A DNA stretch of 51,367 nt from Tsukamurella sp. 1534 (GCF_000312385.1 NZ_HE997626.1:871015-922381); one strand, 5' to 3'. Counted from the stretch's first letter, positions 35,124 through 42,794 are shown. A program made the numbers and translations. The notes: a model not told the origin generated them from the sequence alone.

Positions 35124-35592
35124 GCAGCTCGCCCCGGCGGGAGGCCGGTGCCTCCCAGAGCTTTCCGGTGAGCGACTCCAGCGACGCCACCTTGGGGGCG
35201 AGCTCGGCAGTGGCCTTGGTGCGGTCCTCGCCGGTGAGCTGCGCGGCGGCGATCAGGCGGTCGTCGAGCGCGAACACCGCGTCGTCGAGGTCGTCCAGGT
35301 CCGTGGGATCGGCCGCGGCGGCGGAATCCGGCGGAACCGGCACGGCCACCGCCTGATTCGCGGAGTGCACATCGGCTATCGCGTAGCGCAGGCGCTGGTG
35401 CAGCAGCGCCTCCGGTTCGGTGGAGGTGGCCCACTCCGCGGGCGCGCGGCCCGGTTTGCCGGGCACGAGGTCGGTGGACTTCGCGAATCCCTGGATCCGC
35501 TTGTTGGAGTCGCGCACGAACCACAGCACCCCGCCGAGCGTGGCGAGCGCGAGCACGCCGATGGCGATGAAGACGGCGATCCCGAGGCTCAT
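35092..35592 (-). CDS. membrane-anchored hypothetical protein
   Basis: A protein of 166 residues from ATG 35592, overlapping the CoA-binding gene stop by ATGA. One N-terminal membrane helix (IAVFIAIGVLALATLGGVLWFV, split here as about residues 5-26) is followed by a basic linker and a helical domain (about 55-166). The stretch LLHQRLRYAIADVHSANQAV and DDLDDAVFALDDRLIAAAQL are amphipathic helices. The pattern is known among mycobacterial conserved hypotheticals; no function assigned. Probably anchored with the helical part in the cytoplasm. Confidence 0.75.
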   Translation of the reverse strand: MSLGIAVFIAIGVLALATLGGVLWFVRDSNKRIQGFAKSTDLVPGKPGRAPAEWATSTEPEALLHQRLRYAIADVHSANQAVAVPVPPDSAAAADPTDLDDLDDAVFALDDRLIAAAQLTGEDRTKATAELAPKVASLESLTGKLWEAPASRRGELLNATVSALRR

Positions 35593-36017
35593 GCTTCCGC
35601 CCTCCGCCGCACGATGCGCAGCCGTTTCTGTTCGATGATGAGGCACCGGTCCTCGATGTACGCCAGGCCGGCGGATTCCGCGATCTCCCTGGCCTCCTCG
35701 GAGCGGATGCCCAGCTGCAGCCACAGGGCGGTGGCGCCGGCGGCGACGGCCTGGCGGGCGATTTCGGGGGTCTGCTCGGACGGGCGGAAGACGTCGACGA
35801 GGCCCACCTGCTCGGGCACGTCGGCGAGGGTCCGGTACACCGGCTCGCCGAAGATCCGGTCCGTGTGCGGGTTGACGGGGATGATCCGCCACCCCCGGTG
35901 CTGCATGTAGGCCGGCACGTCGTGCGCCGCCTTCGCCGGGTCCGCGCTGGCGCCGACCACGGTGATGGTGTCGTACTCGCGCAGGATCTTCTCGATGAGG
36001 TCGTCCGTGGCGGTCAT
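35589..36017 (-). CDS. CoA-binding (YccU-type) protein
   Basis: A protein of 142 residues from ATG 36017. A Rossmann-like CoA_binding domain: ITVVGASADPAKAAHDVPAYMQ, GWRIIPVNPHTDRIFGEPVYRTL, VDVFRPSEQTPEIARQAVAAG, LWLQLGIRSEEAREIAESAG, and a Cys in EDRCLIIE. Small single-domain proteins of this type bind CoA or acyl-CoA and may regulate it; the exact role is unknown. It is coupled to the membrane hypothetical gene by ATGA overlap. Confidence 0.88.
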   Translation of the reverse strand: MTATDDLIEKILREYDTITVVGASADPAKAAHDVPAYMQHRGWRIIPVNPHTDRIFGEPVYRTLADVPEQVGLVDVFRPSEQTPEIARQAVAAGATALWLQLGIRSEEAREIAESAGLAYIEDRCLIIEQKRLRIVRRRAEA

Positions 36018-36061
36018 GACCCCAGTGTAGGTCCGCCGCCCGCCGAAATCCGCCGCAAACG

Positions 36062-36095
36062 GGAGCGACCCCCTCGGTGTCGAGGGGGTCGCTCC
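36062..36095. terminator. terminator after fadA2
   Basis: A perfect 15-bp stem (GGAGCGACCCCCTCG and complement) with a GTGT loop, 20 nt beyond the fadA2 stop on the minus strand. It separates fadA2 from the CoA-binding operon. Confidence 0.85.
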
Positions 36096-36115
36096 AGCAG
36101 GCGTTCTCGGGCGGA

Positions 36116-37399
36116 TCAGCCCTCGATGATGGCGGTGATGCCCTGGCCGCCGGCGGCGCAGATCGACACCAGCGCGCGGCCGCCGCCGTTCTCCTTGATC
36201 TGCTTCGCGGCCGAGGCAACGATGCGGCCGCCGGTCGCGGCGAACGGGTGGCCCGCCGCGAGCGAGGAGCCGTTCACGTTGAGCTTGCTGCGGTCGATCG
36301 CGCCGAGCGGCGCGTCCAGGCCCAGGCGGTCCTTGCAGTACTCCGCCGACTCCCACGCCTGCAGGGTGCACAGCACCACGGAGGCGAAGGCCTCGTGGAT
36401 CTCGTAGAAGTCGAAGTCCTGCAGCGTGAGGCCGTTGCGCGCCAGCAGCTTCGGCACCGCGTAGGTGGGCGCCATGAGCAGGCCGTCCTTGCCGCCCACG
36501 TAGTCCACGGCGGAGAACTCGACGTCCTTGAGGTACGCGAGAACGGGCAGGCCCTTCTCCTTCGCCCACTCGTCGCTCGACAGCAGCACCGTCGACGCCC
36601 CGTCGGTGAGCGGGGTCGAGTTGCCGGCCGTCATGGTCGCGTCGCCCAGCGAGACGCCGAACACGGGCTTGAGGGTGGCGAGCTTCTCCACCGAGGAGTC
36701 GGCGCGCAGGTTGTCGTCGCGGGTGAGCCCGAGGTACGGCGTGATGAGGTCCTCGAAGAAGCCCCGGTCGTAGGCGGCGGCCATGTTCTGGTGGCTCAGC
36801 GCGGCCAGTTCGTCCTGGTCGGCGCGGGCGACGCCGAACTCCTTGGCCGTGATGGCCGCGTGCTCGCCCATCGACATGCCGGTGCGGGGCTCGCCGTTCT
36901 TGGGGATCTCGATGCCCAGGTTGCCTGGCAGCTTGCCCACGAGCTTGAGCTGGTCGACGGTGCTCTTGGCCCGGTTGAGTTCCAGCATCACCTTGCGCAT
37001 GCCCTCGGAGACGCCGATCGGGGCGTCCGAGGTGGTGTCGGTGCCGCCGCCGATACCGGCCTCGAACCGGCCCAGGGCGATGCCCTCGGCGACGCAGTTG
37101 ATGGCCTGGAGGCCGGTGGCGCAGGCCTGCTGCACGTCGAACGCGGGGGTGTACGGGCTGAGCGGGCTGCCGAGCACCGACTCGCGGATCAGGTTGAAGT
37201 CGCGGCTGTGCTTGAGCACCGCGCCGCCGACCACGGCGCCCAGCTGCTCGCCCTGCAGGTTGAAGCGGCTGACCAGGCCGTTCAGGGCGGCGGTGAACAT
37301 GTCCTGGTTGCTGGCCTTCGCGTACGCCCGGTCGGATCGGGCGAACGGGATCCGGTTGCCGCCGAGGATGGCGACGGGGCGGATTTCGTTGTTGACCAC
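36116..37399 (-). CDS. fadA2: acetyl-CoA acyltransferase (thiolase) FadA2
   Basis: A protein of 427 residues from GTG 37399, with GGGAG 6-7 nt upstream. Thiolase motifs: nucleophile Cys93 in QQACATGLQA, EIHEAFA, GHPFAATGGR with the catalytic His, and CAAGGQG with the second Cys near 416. It cleaves 3-ketoacyl-CoA in the last step of beta-oxidation. It matches Rv0243 in length and in its divergent arrangement with fabG4. Two TAC-N6-GTA sites lie in the 104-bp gap. Confidence 0.94.
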   Translation of the reverse strand: MVNNEIRPVAILGGNRIPFARSDRAYAKASNQDMFTAALNGLVSRFNLQGEQLGAVVGGAVLKHSRDFNLIRESVLGSPLSPYTPAFDVQQACATGLQAINCVAEGIALGRFEAGIGGGTDTTSDAPIGVSEGMRKVMLELNRAKSTVDQLKLVGKLPGNLGIEIPKNGEPRTGMSMGEHAAITAKEFGVARADQDELAALSHQNMAAAYDRGFFEDLITPYLGLTRDDNLRADSSVEKLATLKPVFGVSLGDATMTAGNSTPLTDGASTVLLSSDEWAKEKGLPVLAYLKDVEFSAVDYVGGKDGLLMAPTYAVPKLLARNGLTLQDFDFYEIHEAFASVVLCTLQAWESAEYCKDRLGLDAPLGAIDRSKLNVNGSSLAAGHPFAATGGRIVASAAKQIKENGGGRALVSICAAGGQGITAIIEG

Positions 37400-37425
37400 G
37401 GGTTTCTCCCAGTCATCGAGGATTG

Positions 37426-37439
37426 CTACTACCGAGTAT
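37426..37439. promoter_or_regulatory. TetR-type operator near fadA2
   Basis: CTAC-N6-GTAT, containing the 12-bp dyad TACT-ACCG-AGTA (37427-37438). It lies 26 bp upstream of the fadA2 start codon, 16 bp from the next site. Confidence 0.55.
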
Positions 37440-37441
37440 TC

Positions 37442-37455
37442 TTACTCTGGAGTAA
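37442..37455. promoter_or_regulatory. TetR-type operator between fadA2 and fabG4
   Basis: TTACTC-TG-GAGTAA, a perfect palindrome that extends to 16 bp (37441-37456). It shares the TAC-N6-GTA core with the fadE5 operators and its inner bases with the site before the TetR gene. Confidence 0.7.
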
Positions 37456-37464
37456 GTTGTTTGT

Positions 37465-37477
37465 CGATAGCCTATCG
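37465..37477. repeat. small palindrome in the fabG4 leader
   Basis: CGATAG-C-CTATCG lies downstream of the operators and includes a possible -10 (TAGCCT 37468-37473) for fabG4. It may be part of the promoter or a leader hairpin. Confidence 0.35.
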
Positions 37478-37503
37478 GAACCCCACAGGATGAGGTACCC
37501 CAC

Positions 37504-38862
37504 ATGCCTGAAGCACCCAGCACGGACTTCTACGCGACCTTCGTGAAGTCGGGCCCCGGCTCCTTCCTGGCCGGCCGCCTCGGCCTCCCGCAGCCTCCGA
37601 CGCTCCGCCGGTACCAGGCCGGCAAGCCCGCCCTGGCCGGGCCCGTCCTGCTCGGCGGCAAGGGCCGCCTGGTCGAGCCGGTGCGCGAGCTGCTCGCGGA
37701 CTACGACCTCGTGGTCAACAACGCCGGCGCCCGCGGCGCCGAGAAGCTGGGCGGCGCGGTCTTCGACGCCACCGGCATCACCGACATCGACGAGCTCAAG
37801 GGCCTGTTCGAGTTCTTCGGCCCGCAGATGCGCTCGCTGGCCAACAGCGCGCGCCTCGTGGTGCTCGGCACCACGCCGGAGCTCGTCGAGGACCTGGACG
37901 AGCACATCGCGCAGCGCGCCCTCGAGGGCTTCACCCGGTCGGTCGCCAAGGAGCTCCGCAACGGCGCCACCGCGCAGCTCGTCTACGTGCACCCGGACGC
38001 CGCCACCGGCGCCTCGGGCCTGGCCTCGACGCTGCGCTTCCTGCTGTCGGGCAAGTCGGCCTACGTCGACGCCCAGGTGATCCGCGTGACCGACCGCGAC
38101 GCCACCGCCCCGGCCGACTGGGACAAGCCGCTCGCCGGCAAGGTCGCGCTCGTGACCGGCGCCGCCCGCGGCATCGGCGCCACCATCGCCGAGGTCCTCG
38201 CGCGCGACGGCGCCCACGTCATCGCCGCCGACATCCCCGCCGCCGGTGAGGCCCTGTCCGACGTCGCCAACAAGGTGGGTGGCACCGCGCTGCCCCTCGA
38301 CGTGACCGCCGAGGACGCCGGCAAGAAGATCGCCGAGCACGTCAAGGCCCGCCACAACGGCCTGGACATCATCGTCAACAACGCCGGCATCACCCGGGAC
38401 AAGCTGCTCGCCAACATGGACGAGGGCAAGTGGAACGCGGTGATGGCGGTGAACCTCAAGGCGCCCAAGCAGCTCGTCGACGCGCTGCTCGCCGAGGACG
38501 CCCTCAACGAGGGCGGCGCCGTGGTGGACGTGTCCTCCATCGCCGGCATCGCCGGTAACCGCGGCCAGACCAATTACGGCGCCACCAAGGCCGGCGTCAT
38601 CGGCATCGTCGACGCCTACGCCCCGGTGCTGGCGAAGAAGAACATCACCATCAACGCCGTCGCGCCGGGCTTCATCGAGACCGCGATGACCGCGGCCATC
38701 CCGCTGGCCACGCGCCAGGCCGGCCGCCTGATGAACTCGCTGCAGCAGGGCGGTCAGACGGTGGACGTCGCCGAGACCGTGTCCTACTTCTCCGCGCCGT
38801 CCTCCGCCGCGGTGACCGGCAACGTGGTGCGCGTGTGCGGTCAGAGCCTGCTGGGGGCCTGA
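37504..38862 (+). CDS. fabG4: 3-oxoacyl reductase FabG4 (high-molecular-weight FabG)
   Basis: A protein of 452 residues from ATG 37504. N-terminal about 205 residues are a degenerate flavodoxin-like Rossmann domain. Residues about 210-452 form the active [14 protein letters not shown] at 217-227, NNAGIT, and the triad Ser345-Tyr358-Lys362 in DVSSIAG...NYGATK. It matches the mycobacterial NADH-dependent FabG4 (Rv0242c), which reduces 3-ketoacyl-CoA. The gene is divergent from fadA2 and 1 nt ahead of htdX. Confidence 0.94.
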   Translation: MPEAPSTDFYATFVKSGPGSFLAGRLGLPQPPTLRRYQAGKPALAGPVLLGGKGRLVEPVRELLADYDLVVNNAGARGAEKLGGAVFDATGITDIDELKGLFEFFGPQMRSLANSARLVVLGTTPELVEDLDEHIAQRALEGFTRSVAKELRNGATAQLVYVHPDAATGASGLASTLRFLLSGKSAYVDAQVIRVTDRDATAPADWDKPLAGKVALVTGAARGIGATIAEVLARDGAHVIAADIPAAGEALSDVANKVGGTALPLDVTAEDAGKKIAEHVKARHNGLDIIVNNAGITRDKLLANMDEGKWNAVMAVNLKAPKQLVDALLAEDALNEGGAVVDVSSIAGIAGNRGQTNYGATKAGVIGIVDAYAPVLAKKNITINAVAPGFIETAMTAAIPLATRQAGRLMNSLQQGGQTVDVAETVSYFSAPSSAAVTGNVVRVCGQSLLGA

Positions 38863-38863
38863 T

Positions 38864-39748
38864 ATGGCGAAGAACGTGACCGTGCTGCAGGCTCCCCCGT
38901 CGAGCTTCTCGGTTCTCACCCGCGGCCTCAAGGGCATCCTGCCCGTCGTGGGCAAGCAGGGCCGGCTGACGCCCGAGACCCGGCTGCCCACCCGGGCCGT
39001 GGAGCTCACCGTGGACGTCGACCCGTCGGCCGTCGCCGAGTACTGCGACGTGGTGGGGCTGCAGAACACCGGCGAGGTGCCGGTGATGTACCTCTACGTG
39101 CTGTCCTTCCCGCTCATCATGGACCTGTTCCTCGCGGACGACTTCCCCGCCGCCGCAGTGGGTTCGGTGCACGTGGAGAACACCATCACGCGTCGCCGGC
39201 GGGTGGTGCCCGGCGAGCGGCTCACGCTGCGCACCAACGCCGAGAACCTGCGCGAGCACCGCAAGGGCATGCTGCTGGACTTCGTCACCGAGTTCACCGA
39301 CGCCGACGGCACGTCGGTGGCCACCGAGGTCTCGACCATGATGATCCAGCAGAAGACGTCGCTGTCCGGCGAACCGTCGGGCCCGGCGCCGAAGGAGGCG
39401 CGCCCCGGCGCGCCCGCCGCGCTGCTCACGGCCGACGGTGCGCTGATCCGCCGGTACGCCGGCGTCAGCGGTGACCGGAACCCGATCCACATGTCGCCGT
39501 TGGGCGGCAAGGCTTTCGGCTTCCCGTCGTCGATCGCGCACGGCGCGTGGACGGCCGCGGCCATCCTCCGCGTCGTGGAGGGGCAGGTGCCCGACGAGGT
39601 GATCTACCACGTCCGCTTCGGCCGCCCGGTGATCCTGCCGGCCAAGGTCGGCCTGTACGTGACCCGGACCCCGGAGAGCACCGAGATCGTGGCGAAGGAC
39701 CTGAAGAGGGGCTTCCCCCACGTGACGGCCACCGTCACCCCGCTGTAA
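38864..39748 (+). CDS. htdX: (3R)-hydroxyacyl dehydratase HtdX (MaoC family)
   Basis: A protein of 294 residues from ATG 38864. Double hot-dog architecture: the first about 170 residues are a non-catalytic hot-dog half, the second carries the R-hydratase motif YAGVSGDRNPIH, then KAFGFPSSIAHG. The Asp and His of that motif are the catalytic pair known in this family. It dehydrates (3R)-hydroxyacyl-CoA/ACP. Corresponds to Rv0241c and is co-transcribed with fabG4, so reduction and dehydration steps are encoded together. Confidence 0.93.
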   Translation: MAKNVTVLQAPPSSFSVLTRGLKGILPVVGKQGRLTPETRLPTRAVELTVDVDPSAVAEYCDVVGLQNTGEVPVMYLYVLSFPLIMDLFLADDFPAAAVGSVHVENTITRRRRVVPGERLTLRTNAENLREHRKGMLLDFVTEFTDADGTSVATEVSTMMIQQKTSLSGEPSGPAPKEARPGAPAALLTADGALIRRYAGVSGDRNPIHMSPLGGKAFGFPSSIAHGAWTAAAILRVVEGQVPDEVIYHVRFGRPVILPAKVGLYVTRTPESTEIVAKDLKRGFPHVTATVTPL

Positions 39749-39759
39749 CCCCACCCCGC

Positions 39760-39800
39760 GAGCGCCCGGTTCTCCGCTTCATCCCGGAAACCGGGCGTTC
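39760..39800 (+). terminator. terminator after htdX
   Basis: A 12-bp stem with one G-U pair (arm GAGCGCCCGGTT) and a 17-nt loop begins 12 nt after the htdX stop. Confidence 0.6.
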
Positions 39801-39808
39801 GCCGTCTC

Positions 39809-39879
39809 CGTGAAAATGCACTGGAGAGGAGGCACGCGGCCACTATGGCCGCGACGGGCCGCTGCAGCGCATTTTCGCG
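39809..39879. repeat. 71-nt nested inverted repeat between htdX and TetR genes
   Basis: An outer imperfect stem of 21 positions (39809-39829 with 39859-39879; 17 Watson-Crick pairs, one G-U) surrounds a perfect inner stem CGCGGCCA/TGGCCGCG with a CTA loop. It ends 8 nt before the TetR stop. It may be a bidirectional terminator or a relic of a small repeated element. Confidence 0.6.
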
Positions 39880-39886
39880 ACGGCGG

Positions 39887-40483
39887 CTACTCCGGGCGTT
39901 CGCCGCGGATGCCGCCCCAGAGGAACGAGGTCATGATCTCGACGGCGCGGTCCAGCTCCACCTTCCCGGTGGCCAGACGGTCCGCGATCGCCTCGCCGGA
40001 GCCCACGAGGGCGACGGCGTAGAGGTCGAAGTCGGTGTCGTCCGGGGCGTACTTCGCGGCCTCGCGCAGCAGCACCGCCGTCATCTCGACCACGCGCTCG
40101 CGGTTGGCCTCGGAGAGGGCCGCGAAGGCGGCCTGGCCGGTGGCCTCGCGGTACATCACCCGCCACGCGTCGCGGTTCTGGTCGACGTACTTGAGGAAGC
40201 CCGCGATCACCGAGCGCAGGCGCTGCAGCGGCGGCAGCGTGGGGCTGGCGTCGAACTCGATGCTGCGCATGAACTTGCCGGCCTCGCGGGTGACGCAGGC
40301 GGCGAACAGCTCGTCCTTGGAGCCGTAGTAGAGATACAGCATCGGCTTGCTGATCTCCGCCTCGCGGGCCACGGCGTCCATCGACGTCTCGTAGAACCCG
40401 TTGCGGGAGAACACCTTGATGGCGGCGTCGAGCATCTGCTGCTCGCGCACCGCGCGCGGCAAACGCTTCGTACCACCGGCCAC
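39887..40483 (-). CDS. TetR family regulator of fatty-acyl genes (Rv0238-like)
   Basis: A protein of 198 residues from GTG 40483. This start is preferred over GTG 40489 because AAGGAG lies 7 nt before the former but only 1 nt before the latter. HTH: AIKVFSRNGFYETSMDAVA, then EAEISKPMLYLYYGSKDELF. Its place between lpqI and htdX matches Rv0238. Two copies of the TAC-N6-GTA dyad lie upstream of it, one overlapping its ribosome site. The same dyads sit before fadE5 and between fadA2 and fabG4, so it is the best candidate repressor of these genes, possibly sensing acyl-CoA. Confidence 0.9.
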   Translation of the reverse strand: MAGGTKRLPRAVREQQMLDAAIKVFSRNGFYETSMDAVAREAEISKPMLYLYYGSKDELFAACVTREAGKFMRSIEFDASPTLPPLQRLRSVIAGFLKYVDQNRDAWRVMYREATGQAAFAALSEANRERVVEMTAVLLREAAKYAPDDTDFDLYAVALVGSGEAIADRLATGKVELDRAVEIMTSFLWGGIRGERPE

Positions 40484-40494
40484 CGGCACACTCC

Positions 40495-40508
40495 TTACTC
40501 TCGAGTCA
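40495..40508. promoter_or_regulatory. TetR-type operator overlapping the ribosome site of the TetR gene
   Basis: TTACTC-TC-GAGTCA, one mismatch from a perfect dyad. It differs from the fabG4 site in two bases. It overlaps the AAGGAG ribosome site by 2 nt, consistent with autoregulation. Confidence 0.6.
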
Positions 40509-40525
40509 GATCCTACGGCACCTGG

Positions 40526-40539
40526 TTACCGGTTAGTAA
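40526..40539. promoter_or_regulatory. second TetR-type operator upstream of the TetR gene
   Basis: TTACCGGTTAGTAA closely matches the fadE5 operators (TTACCGGCTGGTAA), with two changes, and keeps the TTAC-N6-GTAA frame. Confidence 0.65.
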
Positions 40540-40562
40540 GTTACAGCGAGAACCGTTCCGAA

Positions 40563-41735
40563 TCAGCAGGTCACGACGTTCTTCGCGCGCGCCACCCGGA
40601 GCACCGAGGCATCCAGCCGCTCCAGCGGCAGCCGCTTGGCCCGCACCGAGGCCACCACCGCGTCGAGCGCGGCGCCGAGCTGGTCCGTCGAGATCCACAG
40701 CGCCACGTCGGCGCCCGCCTCCAGCGACGCGGTCACCGCCCGCGGGACGCTGTACTCGTCGGTGATCGCCTTCATCCCGGACAGGTCGTCGGTGAAGATC
40801 GGCCCCTGGAACGGCTTCGCGCCGTAGCCCGTCCCGTCGCGCAGCAGCCGCATCGTCGCGGGACTCAGGCTGGTCGGCAGCCCGGGCTCGGTCAGCCCCG
40901 GCACCGTCAGGTGCCCCACCATCACGCCCGCGTCGTCGGCCACCGCGGACCGGAACGGGATGAGGTCCTTCTGCTTGAGCCGGTTCAGCGGCGGCACGCT
41001 GACGCCGCCCTGGTGCGAATCGCCCGACGAGCTGCCGTGGCCGGGGAAGTGCTTGTAGACGGGGTACACGCCGCCGTCCCGCAGCCCCGCCGCGAAGGCC
41101 TGGGAGTACTTCGTCACCACCGCCGGATCGTCCGAGTACGCGCGGTCGCCGATCACGGAATCCGCGGGCTGCGACGAGACGTCGGCATCGGGCGCGAAGT
41201 CGATCGAGATCCCCTTGGACTTCAGCAGCGCGCCGATCCGCTTGCCCTCGGCCCGGGCGCCCTCGACGGACGTGGTCCGCGCCAGCTCCCGCGCGGACAC
41301 CAGATCGGCGCCGGGCACCCGCGAGACGCGGCCGCCCTCCTCGTCGACCGACACCCACGCCGGCACCTTACCCGCGCTCGCGACCCGGTTGAGCGCGCCG
41401 CCGGTGAACACCGACCTGTCCGTCCAGCTCCCGATGAAAACCCCGCCCACGCCGTACTTCTGCACCGCGTTCCGGGCGTCGGCGGCGTCCGTGACGCCCA
41501 CCATGAGCAGCTGCGCCGCCTTCTCGCGCACCGACAGCTTCGACAGGAAGTCCGCGGCACACCCGGCGGGCCGGCCCGGCGCGGCCGAGGAGGAGGCCGC
41601 AGCGCTCGTCGCGCTGGTGGCGGCGCCCGCCGACGACGGCGCCGCCGTGTCCGACGGTGCGCCCGGCGTCGACGTGCCGCACGCCGTCGCGGCGGCCGCC
41701 ACCACCAGGATCGTGAGGTTCCGGATCAGTCGCAT
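40563..41735 (-). CDS. lpqI: glycoside hydrolase family 3 lipoprotein (LpqI/NagZ-like)
   Basis: A protein of 390 residues from ATG 41735. A lipoprotein signal ends at Cys19 (AATAC), followed by a Ser/Ala/Thr linker to about 55. The GH3 barrel carries the NagZ loop KHFPGHGSSSGDSHQG with its catalytic Asp-His pair, and the nucleophile Asp in FTDDLSGMKAI. The family removes beta-N-acetylglucosamine from muropeptides during cell-wall recycling; in mycobacteria this is LpqI (Rv0237). It acts on the outer face of the membrane. Runs in the same direction as the TetR gene, 79 nt upstream of it. Confidence 0.92.
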   Translation of the reverse strand: MRLIRNLTILVVAAAATACGTSTPGAPSDTAAPSSAGAATSATSAAASSSAAPGRPAGCAADFLSKLSVREKAAQLLMVGVTDAADARNAVQKYGVGGVFIGSWTDRSVFTGGALNRVASAGKVPAWVSVDEEGGRVSRVPGADLVSARELARTTSVEGARAEGKRIGALLKSKGISIDFAPDADVSSQPADSVIGDRAYSDDPAVVTKYSQAFAAGLRDGGVYPVYKHFPGHGSSSGDSHQGGVSVPPLNRLKQKDLIPFRSAVADDAGVMVGHLTVPGLTEPGLPTSLSPATMRLLRDGTGYGAKPFQGPIFTDDLSGMKAITDEYSVPRAVTASLEAGADVALWISTDQLGAALDAVVASVRAKRLPLERLDASVLRVARAKNVVTC

Positions 41736-41763
41736 CGGGGCCAGTCTGTCAGAGAGCACCGGT

Positions 41764-41778
41764 TGTGTAGCAAACACA
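41764..41778. promoter_or_regulatory. palindrome between lpqI and the halohydrin dehalogenase gene
   Basis: TGTGT-AGCAA-ACACA lies in the divergent gap, nearer to lpqI. It could be an operator for either gene; no adjacent regulator is assigned. Confidence 0.35.
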
Positions 41779-41794
41779 TGACAATCAGGTCTTT

Positions 41795-41807
41795 CGGTTT
41801 GCAACCG
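41795..41807. promoter_or_regulatory. palindromic operator at the halohydrin dehalogenase promoter
   Basis: CGGTT-TGC-AACCG covers the probable -35 hexamer. A protein bound here would block the promoter. Confidence 0.45.
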
Positions 41808-41826
41808 CATCACCCTCTGCTAGCTT
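41799..41826 (+). promoter_or_regulatory. promoter of the halohydrin dehalogenase-like gene
   Basis: TTGCAA (41799-41804), a 16-bp spacer and TAGCTT (41821-41826), giving a leader of about 40 nt. The leader has AAAGC but no strong ribosome site. Confidence 0.5.
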
Positions 41827-41873
41827 TCAATTCGCGTTGCCGTTCAAGAACTCTCACGAAAGCTGGTTCGATC

Positions 41874-42617
41874 ATGAGCGCATCCCCCACCGCCATCCTC
41901 ACCAATGTCACCGAGTACGCCGGCCCGCCCGGAATCCTGGCCCTCGAAGACATCGGAGCGAAGGTCTACGCGCACGACAAGTCGTTCGGCGACGCCTCGG
42001 CACGCGCCGCGTACGAGAAGGATCACCCCACCGCGACCGCCGTCGCGGGCGACCGCCTCACGGTGGCCGCCCGCGCGTTCCAGGAGACCGGCCGCATCGA
42101 CGTGCTCGTCGAGAACTCCGTCGGCAAGGGCGAGCGGCACATCACGGACTGCGAGGACCCGGACGAGCTGCACGCGTGGCTGGCCGACGCGGCCACCGAG
42201 ATGATCGTGGAGCCGAGCAGGCTGCTCAACTACGTCGCCAGGGTGATGCGGGACCAGAAGAGCGGCGCGATCGTGCTTTTCGGCTCCGAGTCGTGGATGA
42301 AGCCGCAGTCGGGCACCGTGTACTACTCGGCGATGCGGGCCACCGCCCCGTCGATGGCGCTGGGCGCCGCACGCGATCTGGGCCGGTACGGCGTGCAGGT
42401 CAACTGCATCACCCCGAACTACATGGAGAGCGCGGAGTACTACCCGCCGGCCGTCTGGGACCAGCCGGAGAAGAAGAAGGAGCTCGCGGCCATCGTGCCC
42501 ATGGGCCGCCTGGACACCTACCGCGAGGTGGCCAACGTGGTCCGCTTCCTCATCGACGGGAAGACCCAGTTCCTCACCGGCTCCACCATCAAGATCGACG
42601 GCGGCGCCCTGGTGTAG
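41874..42617 (+). CDS. probable halohydrin dehalogenase (SDR-derived)
   Basis: A protein of 247 residues from ATG 41874. It has the SDR fold but not the oxidoreductase hallmarks. The N-terminal dinucleotide loop is replaced by T10-x4-Y15-x-G17 (LTNVTEYAG), and YxxxK is replaced by Y151-x3-R155. The Ser is exactly 13 residues before the Tyr (Ser138). T-x4-F/Y-x-G and S-x12-Y-x3-R are the established signatures of halohydrin dehalogenases, which interconvert vicinal haloalcohols and epoxides without cofactor. VYAHDKSF and ITPNYMESAEYYPP also resemble HheA/HheC-type segments. Activity is inferred. The alternative is an SDR of unknown chemistry. Confidence 0.78.
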   Translation: MSASPTAILTNVTEYAGPPGILALEDIGAKVYAHDKSFGDASARAAYEKDHPTATAVAGDRLTVAARAFQETGRIDVLVENSVGKGERHITDCEDPDELHAWLADAATEMIVEPSRLLNYVARVMRDQKSGAIVLFGSESWMKPQSGTVYYSAMRATAPSMALGAARDLGRYGVQVNCITPNYMESAEYYPPAVWDQPEKKKELAAIVPMGRLDTYREVANVVRFLIDGKTQFLTGSTIKIDGGALV

Positions 42618-42634
42618 CCGCCGCGCGCACCCGG

Positions 42635-42684
42635 CGCGCGATCGCCGTGCCGCCACACCCCGTGTCCGGCACGGCGAACGCGCG
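42635..42684 (+). terminator. hairpin after the halohydrin dehalogenase gene
   Basis: An 18-bp imperfect stem (one mismatch; arms 42635-42652 and 42667-42684) with a 14-nt loop begins 17 nt after the stop codon. A second, equally good right arm lies at 42689-42706, so two mutually exclusive stems are possible. Confidence 0.55.
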
Positions 42685-42705
42685 TGTCCGGCATGGCGAT
42701 CGCGC
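42662..42705 (+). repeat. 22-bp tandem direct repeat
   Basis: Two adjacent 22-nt units starting GTGTCCGGCA differ at two positions. Each contains a right arm complementary to the inverted copy at 42635-42652. Confidence 0.7.
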
Positions 42706-42794
42706 GTCCGCGTGACTACCGTAGGAGGTAGGGCATCCGATGCCGGGCCACCGACGCCGATGTCCGCCACGTCACGAGCATCGAGGTGATCCGC

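Noticed and set aside
40487-40489. GTG at 40489 as start of the Rv0238-like TetR gene
   Set aside because: The AAGGAG element is only 1 nt away; GTG 40483 has a proper 7-nt spacing.
42662-42705. Tandem repeat considered as a CRISPR-like array
   Set aside because: Two 22-nt units directly abut with no spacers, and no cas gene is present.
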